This document shows, one piece after another, positions 1 to 10,878 of a stretch of DNA of 64,000 nt (positions are counted from its first letter, which is position 1; every line of letters begins with the position of its first letter). The stretch lies in contig NW_026999355.1 in assembly GCF_037126465.1 (NCBI RefSeq), forward strand, positions 310,001-374,000, written 5' to 3'. The stretch is from Ornithodoros turicata (taxonomy: Eukaryota; Arthropoda; Arachnida; Ixodida; Argasidae). The notes under the pieces are model-generated. The model was not told the origin of the DNA. It saw nothing but the letters and a program-made list of their open reading frames with translations, and searched no databases. Both the position numbers and the translations under genes were made by a program.

Positions 1-199
1 TCATTGCCAAAGGAGTAAAAACAGGGCAGCTTCTAGTTTTGGAAGCCCTACATGATCAGTGCTTCCAGAAGGGGGCTCATTATTTCAATCCCCGCATCAC
101 CACCAGCAATGGGGTAGAATATCGCCCTGGTGATGAAACTCCCCATTTATCATCTTGTTGTTGCTTCCAGAAGAGAATATAAATAAACTTTCCACAGAC

Positions 200-3100
200 C
201 TCTTCGTCCGAGTAACCGGAAGGGTCGATGATGTGGGACGTCTGTGAGAACTGTTGGTTGGTTCCTCTCTTGTAATGATATGTCTCAGAGCTCATACTGG
301 AGTTGCGAGGTGTGTACCTGGAGACATGTATTACACAATTAGACAATTGACAATTAGAATTAGAATTGATTATTGACAATTAGAAGCGTACAAGGTACTT
401 TAAGAAGGCATAATACCTGGGCTTGTACAGACAGAACATTTTTTTCAGACAAAGAGGGCAAAACTGGCACTTTGCAAATATTGTGCTGATGTAAGAGACT
501 TATTAGCAATATAAATTATTAGCTGCTTCTTAGCTCCTTGTTGATAGGAGCACGATATTCAAATGAACTCTTGCAAACCCACAGCGGTATTAGTACATCA
601 GTACGAGGCAATTCCATTAATTCAAACACCAATGAGAAAAAAGGCTTGTTCGAATAAAGCGGAGTTTGAACTATAGGGGTGCTGGTGCCGGTAAAACCCC
701 TGACACTAAGGACGGTGAAATGTGCAACACAATCTGGACCGCATACACAAGTTGTCTATTGAGGGATTCCGTTCGGAAAAGTGGCGAGTTCCTGCAATAT
801 AGAATTCGCCTATAAATCTGTTGCTGGATGTATCGTAGAAGAAACTTGCATCGGCCTATTTATACTAAGTACTCTTACCAGAACTATGCCAAGGACTGTT
901 TGCATAAAAGCTGAGTATGAGTCTCAGGCTTAATCTCAATAGCCTTTGCTGTGCATTAAACACCCGCTCGCTGCTCATGCGAGAAGCGCTGCCAAAGATA
1001 CTGAGAATGAGTCTGAGACGAGTACTCAATTTTTATGTGAATGGGCCCAGAAAACGTTTACTGTGCAATGTATTGAACTGTTTGTGAGGCACGGATAATT
1101 TGGCAGAGTTGCACTCTAAAGAACTTGGATTCTGCATAAAGATTCATGCTTCCCTAACGAACATCAAAGAGAATCTCAGGCTATAACTAGGGCCTTGTGT
1201 TTTCGGGTTTTATCTTTTTTGAAAATCAGGGGTAAAAATAGGGAGGAGGGGGTAAAAATCGAGTTTTATTTAAGCAGCCATAAAACAGGGTAAAATCATG
1301 CAATATCGGGTGGAAAATGGAGAAAGGATGCTTCCCACACTTTAGATTAACAGAAGATACGGAACAGATGTGCGGTCCTTGGTGTTCTCCAGTGCCCATA
1401 TCAGTGGCTGAATTGGCACTTTGATAAGTTAGTTTTCGGGGTTTTTTTTCGGGTTTTACCCTAAGTGGATGATGGTGCGAATTGGGCGTAAAAAACGTAT
1501 TGTACCCTAAAACACAAGGCCCTAGCTATAACCTACACCAGAGCAAAAACAAAAAGCCCACAATATCGAAGTATGAGCGCTTTCTTGCACAGAAGAACTT
1601 CAATGGCTTCTGCTTGTACAAGGAGTCCTTTACGATGCAATCTACTACCCTCCGTCTGCAGCCTCTATGTTGTGTCAACCTTTTCATGTCCCTCAGGCTC
1701 AAGTTTCCTATTACTGTATCAATTTTCACCAGCATGACAGTTTTTGCCTTTTTTTTTCAAGTTTCTCTTCCAGCGTTCTAACCACGACCTACTAGATTAT
1801 AGCGACCATGTTGTACGGACCCCTTCCCAGAGCAGCATTTGGAGGCTAGTGGTGGCGCTACTCATCGGCCTGGTTATTGCTTCCTCAATTTCTACTGTAC
1901 TCTATACTTTAGCTTACCTTAGAATTTTTGTACAAGCGGTGGATGTCCCACGAGAGGAGCTTCCTTGTAAATTTGATTATCATCATCGTTCTACGCGTTT
2001 TCATAGAAACTGTTGCTGTCGTCTGCTTCAGTAATCGTGCATCCGCTTCTGCGCATTCAAAATTGAAATTTCCATCGTCCAATCATGATGCAGATCTTGC
2101 GGGCCGATGAGTAGCGCCCCTAGCGGATGGGCTCCTCATTGGGTTTGCCGATTACGACATGGTCGCTACAATCTAGTAGGTCGTGGTACTAACAAAAAAC
2201 ATGTTTTTGGAGCTTCATGGTAGTTGCAGCTCTATTACGAAACTGGAATTGCGAGGCCATCACAGAAGGACTTTCTTAAAAGGTATCTTCTAGTGAAAAC
2301 TTACACGATGCCAGTCGGTGTAATCTCTTCTGAACAGAAATAATGGATAGTGATTGCACAGCGGACATCTGAATCGAAGGTGAATTCTATGTTGTACAAG
2401 TAGGGCTGCCTTTGAGGCTGTTCCACTTCATTGCTTACTATCTCGGTCTTCTTGGTGTCCAGAATCCTGTAATAGGAAGAGCAAAGGCAATTAGTTCATC
2501 AGTTAATTTTGAGAAATTGCAGTACAATTACCTGACGAAGCGCACAGATTCCTTTCTTATGTTGATCAGACTGCGCAGTGGTCGCGTTGGCTCATTTGCT
2601 TGTGGAGCAGGGTACGGAAACTGGGAAAAAAAAAGTACTTATCGTAGTTCAAAACTTTTCAGAACCTCTGAAAAAGCATCCGACACAAACACACAAAAAG
2701 AAGGCAACTTTTACCCTGAAACTCACGATACACCACTTAATTTTCTGTTCACTCTAACGTGCTTTGACGTAAACATGCATTCGTCACTAACCAACATTCC
2801 CGCCCTAGCAAGCCAGCCAGTCTTGGCTAATCCCTCCCTTACACAATCCTTTAACGAGCCAAAGCAACATAAGGATGAACCTTAGTTCCATGAGACATTA
2901 TACACGTGTTTTCTCGTACTGCAAAGTGCACGGTTACTCACGAAAGTGTAAGTTTAAAGGTAATAAAGCTTGATTTGCAAACAATTGTGCACTATTTGAG
3001 GGAACAATTTCATTTCTTACGCATGGAATTATATCTGGTCTCTAAGTAACGCAGATATTCATATCGTGACAGCTAGTCAGCACAGTAACCATGCCTCATT

Positions 3101-4895
3101 AGTTTTCTTTTTTCTTTTTGCTTCGGTGGTAGCGCCGCGAAGCAACTGTGGCTACGAGCGGCGTACAGATGTGGACAGATGGAGAGAGGACAGGACGAAG
3201 GAGTGGGGGACAGGGGGGGTTAGTGTGAGTCCTGGGCCGACTTCAAGGGAACTGTGCCAACATTTGTCTGGAAAGTCTGCTGGAAACGCCAGGAAAAACC
3301 CCAGACAGCACAGCCAGTGCGGTGATTCGAACCCACGTCACTTCCAAGTCGAGACGTGGAAACCTCACTAGTTGCATGGGAAAGGCTCGCCTTGAGAAGC
3401 ACACTGGTCCTCACTTGAGCTCTCTTGGAAAGCCCGCTGCACATGACCCCATTCACACATGTGGCCAAGTTCAAGAATACACTCCCAGCTGTTTCCAGCC
3501 ATGCCAATATTTCCAATAACAGAGACTGTTTTTCTGGGCATTGTCCTTATAATTCGTCATTACTGAAGTGTATTTTGCATAAAGTGCTCTGAAAGCCTGG
3601 GAAGCTTCTTAAAAAGAAAGCGGAATATCATTTTCCAGCAAGATGACGATTTGAGTTTTAATGGGGTAATAGCAGTTCAAGCTTTATAGAGCAAGTACGA
3701 CCAATCTAAAAAAACTCTGTGTATAGTGGCTTAAGAGTAGATATGGAGTTGTTACACACTTCACAAGTCATTAGGATAGATACTAGAGTAAAGTCATTAG
3801 GATAGCCAATGTCTTTAAAAGGAACACTCGACAAAAGGGCTGGGTACGCTAAAGACGCAAAAGGTACTTGACCATGGATCTCATATAATAGTCAGGTTGA
3901 TAAGAAAATGCAGGAAGAAGGGTCGCTCACCACAATGGAGAGACTGAGCACTGAGGAGACGCACTGAGGAAACTCAGTGCTGCACCAAGTAAAAATGTAC
4001 AAGTCATGTGGGTGTGTCCAAATCTTGATCTGCATCATAAAACTTCCTGTAGCTGGTTTTCGAGACTATGTGTGTGGCTCCGTGTATTAGGTTTCACCAC
4101 TTGCAGCCTATTCTGCTTCCGCATATTCCAGAACTGCTGCCACTTCACACGGAACGGCTTTTTCGGAGCTGACAAGAGGTCAACCAGTACCATGTCTGCT
4201 GGCTCTTGGCTCAGAAGCAGTATTTTCCTACCTTCACAATATTTTACTGTTCTGGAAGTGTGGTTAAAACAGTCCATGTATAACTTAAGATATCACTCCA
4301 GCTCACAACCTTTTGAAATTTTAGCTGGTCCAGTTCGTTGGTGTCACAACCACAACAGACCTCTATGTACAGACGTAGGATGCGAGAATTTTGGTGTGAT
4401 CATTAAAACAAACAAAAGTGAAAAATGGAGTGTATAGATGCACCTGCAGTATCTCTTATCTTTCGTGACAATCGTGATGGTAAGATGGAATAACAAGACA
4501 GAAAAGTGAATTCAGAGGAAACGATTCCTGAGCAAAAGGTGGCCATCATACCTTTTCAGCCAGGTTTATTCTAGTGTCTCAGATGTTAATTTACTCACCG
4601 GCGTTGGTTTGCCACCCAGAAAGTTTAGATCCGTGTTCTCTCCAAAGAGGTACGCTTCAGGCTGATTCGTATCGAAGCGCTCGCCTCCCATTATAAAATG
4701 ACTGGCGAAGAAGTTGCCTACGTGAACACAGAAAAAAATAGTGATTTAATCCGAAACATTATACGAACTGTTCCTCCTTTTTTTCATCATTTTGTGGTTG
4801 TGCTTACCAGACTTCGGCGGGTATCTATAAGCACTGCTGCTCACAGAATCCGTTTCTTCAACACTAACGTTCTGTCTACTTAGTAGTCCCCCCAT
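200..4895 (-). CDS. MGRN1: E3 ubiquitin ligase MGRN1/RNF157, N-terminal five exons (runs off the left edge)
   Basis: Five coding exons on the minus strand join in phase: 4808-4895, 4599-4717, 2532-2620, 2305-2466 and 200-317 (192 codons). All acceptors are AG; four donors are ordinary GT sites and the last is GTCTGT. The start ATG gives MGGLLSRQN, a Gly2 myristoylation-type N-terminus like vertebrate MGRN1. Exon 2 carries FFASHFIMGGERFDT and YLFGENTDLNFLGG, exon 3 LRSLINIRKESVRFV, exon 4 YLYNIEFTFDSDVRCAIT, and exon 5 SSETYHYKRGTNQQFS. These are the conserved MGRN1/RNF157 N-terminal (DAR2-like) blocks in their usual order. The catalytic RING finger and C-terminal tail should lie left of base 1. 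The family ubiquitinates targets such as TSG101 and acts on endosomal and membrane trafficking (family knowledge). Invertebrates usually have one gene for the vertebrate MGRN1/RNF157 pair, so the symbol covers both. The gene is divergent from NOL11. Confidence 0.92.
597..700 (-). repeat. pogo/Tigger-type terminal fragment in MGRN1 intron 4
   Basis: The reverse complement of this stretch resembles the right end of the Tigger copy near 28264-28346. Both share a GAACTCCGCTTTATTC-like core followed by a TTCGAATTAA-like tract. No partner end was found nearby, so this is a solo or truncated end. Confidence 0.5.
1188..1524. mobile_element. hAT-type MITE with perfect 8-bp target duplication
   Basis: The ends are inverted: TAGGGCCTTGTGTTTT at the left and its complement at the right. 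Directly outside both ends is the same 8-mer, GCTATAAC (1180-1187 and 1525-1532). Eight-base duplications are the hallmark of the hAT superfamily. The 337-bp interior has no ORF and contains repeated CGGGTTTTA/GGTAAAA blocks. It sits in MGRN1 intron 4. A related end, TAGGGTTCCGTGTTTTCGG, is at 44541. Confidence 0.88.
1781..2187. mobile_element. foldback-type MITE with long imperfect TIRs
   Basis: The left end reads ACCACGACCTACTAGATT and continues to GCGACCATGT; the right end (to 2187) is its inverted complement with one mismatch in about 31 bases. A second inverted block, GGCGCTACTCATCGGCC, lies inside both arms (about 1855 and 2100), so the arms extend to about 90 bases imperfectly. No convincing target duplication was resolved. 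No coding content is seen. It lies in MGRN1 intron 4. Confidence 0.75.
3128..3378 (-). repeat. tRNA-derived SINE copy (family A), minus orientation
   Basis: Read on the minus strand, the copy has a Pol III B-box-like GTGGGTTCGAATCAC near its head, then a body shared with copies at 10.5-10.9, 42.4 and 42.9 kb (GGCTGTGCTGTCTGGG-like block, then TCCTTCGTCCTGTCC-like and ATCTGTACGCCGCTC). The copies differ by scattered substitutions. The layout resembles tick tRNA-derived SINEs of the Ruka type; that family name is inference. It lies in MGRN1 intron 2. Confidence 0.75.
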
Positions 4896-5652
4896 TATTG
4901 TTTATTTTGTCAGTCACACATTACACGGGCATGTTTAGGTATCCACAAATCCGGTCTGTCACCATGCAGGAAGACAGCTGAAACAGCTGCTGTTGCATCG
5001 ATGTTTTGGCTCTCGTGTTGACATCGTCTATACCATCTTGCGCAGGAGTCTTCAACACGGTTTGACATGCTGCACACATGGCATATTCAAGAGCTTAGCA
5101 GCGGAAAGCTACATAACGCAGGCAAACAACAAGCTTTGGCAACAAAACAGCACATTTCCGTTGCCAGCAGTGCCCCAGAGAGATGGTCACAGGGTTTCGT
5201 GATAGATGTCAGCATATGTGAGCACTATTTAGGTAAGGTTGGTCGTTTGGTTTCGATATTCTTGCTAATGCTCATCTGCATTAAATTTCCTCTCACTTAT
5301 CACGACATAAAAAGACATAGTTACTAAGACATAGTTTATGACATATACACGACTAATGCTTTTTCAAGTCGGAAACTTATAATGGCCATTATCACTCACT
5401 ACATCGCTACCGCAGATCGCAGCGCCACAAAGGTAAAAACGTGGTTTGTGTGGTGGTGTCCGTCGGTGTCGCTTATGCTGGCGAATGCTTCGCGAATTGT
5501 GAATGTCCTAATGTTCCCGGCATTACTAAACCATCGTTGGAAGTGTAAAAATGTCTTTATAAAGTGAACAACGTATACTCATCCTCTACAGAACAGAACC
5601 GTGAACTCTGTGAGCGCAACCGCTGTGAGGTCTGTTGACTGTAGCCGGAATC
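4896..5652. promoter_or_regulatory. intergenic region between divergent MGRN1 and NOL11 start codons
   Basis: The two start codons face away from each other with 757 bp between them, so one region must hold both 5' UTRs and promoters. No TATA box at a sensible distance is evident for either gene. A short upstream non-coding exon for either gene cannot be excluded. Nothing else recognisable was seen. Confidence 0.5.
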
Positions 5653-7935
5653 ATGACGAAAATATCCGAACCATTCTCGGTGATGACTGTCTCCAACGAC
5701 GTTACCACGTTTGGTGACATGTGTGTCCAACCTGGTCCAACTGCCACGTCTGTGATTGTAACGCACGACTCGATGTCCGCATCGTTGATTGAAATCGACG
5801 ACGACCGGGCAGTCAAGGTGCGAACTTGGCACACCAAATTAACGTCACCGTTCACGTGTCCCGTTGTGTACGACCCCACAAAGGAGCAGTACATAGCGGT
5901 GTACCGCAGAACAATTTCATTCATTTCACCCGAAGAGACAAGCAGCGTTAAACGCAAATCCGTTCAGCTTGCCTGTGCTCCGTACCGCGTTCTGTCGCGA
6001 CCACACGATGAGCCTCTCGTGGTATTCCAAGATGGGTCGCTTTTCACACTCACAGCGGCATGTAACGGTGCGTGCTCGAGTGTAGACGCCAGCGAGCAAG
6101 TTGTGCACGTTGAGCTGAACACCACTGACAAAGCCACGTTTGTTCTAACGGTGACGGATGCAGGAAGCGAGCACAAGTGTAAACTCGTGAGAGCTGATTC
6201 AGCAGATGTGAGCACAGTGTTCAGTGTATCATTGACTACGCTGCTATGCAGTAGTAAGATGTTGTCTTGCTGCCTGTCTGATGGAAAGCCTCTGATATTG
6301 TTGTCAGATGGCACGCTCGCAGTAGTCACAGAGAACGGCCATTCCGAAATTAGCAAGCTGTCCGTAGACATCTTGCCGTCAGCCAGGACCAAGATTTTTG
6401 CATTAGACGCACAACGCATCCTCGTAGTGTCTCAGGATCGACTGGTCATATGGGCTCTGCCACTGCAGACATGTGAAGCAAGTCAGCTGGTAAAAGTGCG
6501 GCAAGCAGCAGTTATTGGAAATCTAGTGTTTCTGCTGCGTCCTGATCTTCTGCTTTCCTGCGTTCTGCTCTCTGTTGGTCCGACACAGCTATCCAGACTC
6601 GTCGGTCTTGGAGCAGCTCGGTCCAATGAGACAGCATCTGACAGTTTGGATGCAGCAGGCACACGAAAGGAAATGTGCCTCGATATGGGAAAAGTATGTT
6701 GTAGATCATATTATACACATTGGGTTCATCACGCTACACAAGATGAGTTAATCCGCAATAGGTTGGTTCGGACAAATAGCTTATGTGTATAAGGAATGAG
6801 ATGAAACAAAGTAGAAGAAATTTTGCTCTCAAAGGCATTGTCATTCGGCAGCTACTGCCTCTGTGGTGCAGAACAAAATTGTCTGAAAATTGGGTGTTAT
6901 GTAAGCAGCAAGATATGGCAGTTACATATTCCATAAATTTGCCAAAGATGCTGTCGGAATAGCACAGAATTCTGCGTGATTGTGTAACACCCTTTAGTCT
7001 CACCATGTGTGCGTAAATATACATGTGTAAAAAAATCACATTTTGGGGAGAGACTGGTATGGTGGTACAGCAACACCACCACGGGCAGCTAGGAGTAATG
7101 TAGGTGTAGATTGTAATGGCAAACCCAGCATTTCCTCTTTCTTCATTATATTTTCTTTTCCCATCTACACATAAATCAAAATGATGTCAATGTGCTTGAC
7201 ACTAACGTGAGTTTGCTTGACTGAATGATTGTTGGAAGTCTCCTAAAATGTTCCAGTGCAACTCCAAAGCTCCCGTCACTGTTTGTTGTGGCGCGTCCGC
7301 TTTTACCAAATTTTTCCCCAATCCCGCTGACTTCGTTTTAACGAGAGTTTACTGTATCTGGGACAACTTCGAGTAAAGCGTTGAGACTTATTTAATAACG
7401 TTGCGCAATACTTCTCACGTAAATGCAGACAGAAGCCGTTGCAGAGTGTAATGACCTTCACCATTGATCATCCCAGGTAGCTCTGGAGCCATCAGAAGAC
7501 CAGTTGGTGCTGACGGTTCGTAACCTACTCTGCAACAAGCTGGACGAGTCAGCCATGAACGCAGCACTGAACACACCTTATTCTGCCGACCGCCTCCTAC
7601 ACAGTCTCCAACATGGCATCTCCTTAGATGAGGCCAAAGCCCTCATTGGTTACCTGTTGTCCTTCCTGGAGTCTTATTCGCTTGGAGACTCCGTTCCAAT
7701 GCAGAAGGCTCTCGACTGGCTCTGCTGTATCATTGATGCTCACCTACCGCGTCTGCTACTTTCCAACAAGAAGGAAGTTGGCCATCTCCTGGAGCGCGCA
7801 TGCCGCGTTGTGGAAGGTGTTCAGAAGCTCTTTGTGGACCTAGATCACGTGGAACAGTGGTTGCTGTCGCAGAGATTGGGACAGCTCAAGTTTGACAGCT
7901 CTGCTCTTTATACCATTGAGATCATGGAAATCTAA
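5653..7935 (+). CDS. NOL11: nucleolar protein 11 (U3 snoRNP/t-UTP component)
   Basis: Two exons: 5653-6693 (347 codons) and 7477-7935. They are joined by a GTATGT donor and a CCCAG acceptor, phase 0 to phase 0. The N-terminal part matches NOL11 through TSPFTCPVVYDPTKEQYIAV and the following EPLVVFQDGSLFTL block, the WD-like beta-propeller region. Exon 2 carries the conserved C-terminal helical domain, with ALDWLCCIIDAHLPRLLL and the terminal LYTIEIMEI. NOL11 belongs to the UTP-A/t-UTP part of the small-subunit processome, needed for rDNA transcription and 18S pre-rRNA processing (family knowledge). I chose the ATG at 5653 over upstream in-frame codons because the alignment to the family N-terminus begins there. 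The predicted protein is 499 aa against about 720 in human; the segment joining propeller and C-terminal domain is missing. Confidence 0.88.
7301..7356. repeat. pogo/mariner-type TIR remnant in the NOL11 intron
   Basis: The stretch ends ...TTTTAACGAGAGTTTACTGTA, which on the other strand is a TACAGTAAACTCTCGTTAAA-type terminus. This is the usual layout of Tc1/mariner-pogo ends at a TA target. Only this end was recognised in the 783-bp intron. Confidence 0.5.
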
Positions 7936-9478
7936 ATAACTTGGTGAAATAGATATTTTCTGTTTAACGTTTCCGGATGGTTAACGTGATGTGGTTTATG
8001 TGCCAGCAAAGTTTTCAAATTGAGAGTGCCACTGGTCAAAATTTTGAAACCCAGTCGTTGCACCAGGATCTGCCCTTGTTCGAGCTGGTTCATCTGCAAA
8101 ACAGACTTTCAGCACTAGCACAGCATGAACAATTCTACAACACCACCGTTCAAAACTTTGCTGGTGTGTTCCAAGTGCCATACACATTAAAAATGTGTAT
8201 ACACACACACACACACATCTACAAGGTGTTTGGTACAACACTGTTACCTAACCCTTAGAAATAGGATGCATGACATAAAAATTTGTAGCCTCCCGGACGA
8301 CACTCGTAAATGTTTCTGCCACGCACTATGGCAGTTTGCATTAACGTCGTACATTAATCAGCAACCTGCATAGATCACAGCAGGCAGCGCAAAAGCTCAC
8401 AGTGTGCTGTGGGTGTTATGTTCTCCGGACCTCTGCTGTGCATGCGCAACTTTGGTGGGACTTGCATGTTATTCTGTGTGTTGACACTCAGCAGTGCGAG
8501 GCTCCTTGCAAGTCTGCTCAAATTTCCTGTGGCTGCATTTGAGATCTACTCTGAGAAGTGTAGAAAAAAAAAAAGGCACCGAACAGCATAACCTTGCATA
8601 CATAATACATACATACTTGCATTAATTACCTTGCAATAATGTTGTCCCATGCAAACGAGGAATGCGATGCCGTGTGGTAGTGATGATCGCCGACAATCAT
8701 GTTGTGCAATGCACATAAATTCTTAGTGTGTTGAAGAAATAACTAAATATTTGTTGTAAAGCCAAGCCGAAGGTTATAGTTCACATGTAACACAAAATCA
8801 AATTAAGTGAAAGAGTAATCCTCATATAGATATGGCTTTGTCCAGAACATCATGTGTGAAAGGAATGAAAGGACAAATTTCTTGATGCCTTGTGGTCTGT
8901 ACAAGAGACAGCGCTACAGGTATTGCAAGTTGTCTATTAAGCTGATTCTGTTAATTGAGCTTGAAAACTGGCCAAGCAAGGGTAATCGTTTTTCTTCATG
9001 ATTTACAAGGCCTACAGTTACAACACTATCAAGTCAAAATTGCAAGGTTTTTCAGAAGGTTTCTACAAATTTTCACACCCCAAAATCCTAAAATTGGTCG
9101 TTTGGTGGAAGTTTTTGCATTTGTGTAGCTGCTGGTTCCTCCCAAAGGTCCTGACTCCTCTGCAAGAAGAAAATAAACCACAACTACGCCTCTTGTTGTC
9201 AACATGCAGTGGCATCACTAGGGTATGTGTCAACAGACGTGGGATCTTTTTGTGTCACACCCCCAATAATGGATTCCTTTCCACTATTTCGGATTTGATT
9301 TAGACAAATACAATCATACCACACCCAGAAAAAATAAAATCATGCGCTCGCAGAGAGCTCATGTTGTTCTTGGTGGTGTCACGTCGCAGTGAAAGAGAGG
9401 AAGTGGTGGTACTAGTGTGGTGTGTCACCTGATGTCAACCACCAGTCACTAAAAATGATAGGTTGCATGATGAGGTCC
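7936..9478. other. non-coding stretch downstream of NOL11
   Basis: It holds the presumed NOL11 3' UTR and a short (AC)n run near 8200. No clear AATAAA lies just after the stop; ATTAAA occurs near 8188. No gene was recognised. Confidence 0.4.
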
Positions 9479-9862
9479 TCAGTTGGCGTCGCCTTTTCCA
9501 CTTCGCAGTGGTTGAGATTGATCCAACAGTTTTGTAAACAGTTCTAGCAAGAGTGCTTCACAAGCAACAGATTTTGTGGTGTTGAATTCCTGAGTAAATC
9601 TTACGAAAAGCCCCGCAATTTCAATTAGCATACCGTATTGCGGCAATAGGCTTCCGAATTCATGAAGAAAAAATGCCATCCTTGGTGAGTAGTTTCCCCA
9701 GAAATCGACCTGTGGGAGAGTAGCGAGCTTCCAATCGCAGGCGGATATATGTTTATGGATACATGTTTTTCTTTTTTTTGGTATTGGTAGCCAAGCTGTA
9801 ACTGGCAATCGCAGAAATTTGATGGGGGGAGGTGCGAAGAACCAAGGCGGTTCACACCTCAA
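9479..9862 (-). CDS. unrecognised ORF, possible exon or TE relic
   Basis: An open frame of 127 codons on the minus strand. The last 70 residues (roughly 9479-9690) look protein-like: mixed composition, amphipathic Leu-rich segments (LLEIFTKLL-like; ALLLELFTKLLDQS as read) and no low complexity. The first 50 residues look like translated non-coding DNA. I do not recognise the sequence. It could be a terminal exon of an unknown gene, a fragment of a transposon, or chance. No TATA box, poly(A) signal or convincing acceptor decides this. Confidence 0.2.
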   Translation of the reverse strand: MRCEPPWFFAPPPIKFLRLPVTAWLPIPKKRKTCIHKHISACDWKLATLPQVDFWGNYSPRMAFFLHEFGSLLPQYGMLIEIAGLFVRFTQEFNTTKSVACEALLLELFTKLLDQSQPLRSGKGDAN

Positions 9863-10503
9863 ATCCCTGCCATTGGTTGGCTAATTTTCAAGTTCAATTA
9901 ACAAAATTAGCTTAAATGTGACAACTGCAAACTGCAATATTGTTCGTATAGTGTTGTGGCAAAAACTCTTATGAGTGTCACCGAAGGGGGTTGCAAATTT
10001 TTAGGTCATGCTGTCTGTTTTTAAGGATTACATAACACTTTCTTGCCAGACAACGTGTATGAAGGGTATATTCGCACCTGTTACACCTACTTATCTGAAA
10101 ATGAAAAGAGCACGGAGGAGGAGGACTCGAAAACAAATATGTCAGGAGGAGTAGAAATTTGCACTAGAAGCCCTGGGATATATATTTGCACAGCAGCGCG
10201 CCATCTTGGAGCGCTAAGACAACTTACAATGTCATGGTTCAGGAATGGTACTTCCCTCTTGGCTGCCAGTGACCGCGTCAGGTGAGTCACCCAATAGCGA
10301 GGCACGCACCTTCTTGTTCGTTTTGCAGTTGCATTTCGCACCACCTCTCCCGCGTCTGGCCTGGTCGCTTTAACTAGCGGACGATTCTCGGCAGCCCATA
10401 AAAAGTGCACACGAAGTAGATGCCGTCGCACACCAGGAGCAGCATGGGCGAGATCGCCGCCGCTGTGTGTAAACTTTTCTTTTTTAAATTCTGTGTCAGC
10501 ACT

Positions 10504-10878
10504 TCAAAACAACTGCGGCTATAAATGGCATACAGACGTGGACAGGTGGAGAGAGGACAGTAGAAAGTGGGGGATAGAGGGGTTAGTATGCATTCTCAGA
10601 CGGACTTTGGGGAACTGTGTCATATTCATCTGGAAAACCTAGAGAAAACCTCAGACACCACAGCCAGCGTGTGCTTTCGAACCCGCGTCACCTCCCAGTC
10701 TTGGCGTGGAAAGCGGAGACTGGGAGGTGACACGGGTTCGAATGTGCCGGCAGACCTTACAGACTATGTCGGCAGTTCCCCGTAAAGTCTGCAAGGGATG
10801 GGTACTAATCCCCACTCCTTCCTGCTGTCCTCTCTCCATCAGTTCATATCTGTAGTTGCTTCATGTAGTGCTGTAGTG
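10504..10878. repeat. inverted (head-to-head) pair of family A SINE copies
   Basis: The left copy (about 10504-10711) is in minus orientation and the right copy (about 10712-10878) in plus. They meet at their tRNA-like heads: CTTTCGAACCCGCGTCACC on one side and GGTGACACGGGTTCGAA on the other. The right copy has lost part of its body. The bodies match the copies at 3.1 and 42.4-43.1 kb. Confidence 0.75.

Noticed and set aside
4035..4277. Minus ORF with a basic stretch as another MGRN1 exon
   Set aside because: It does not match the family and the flanking exons already join in phase without it.
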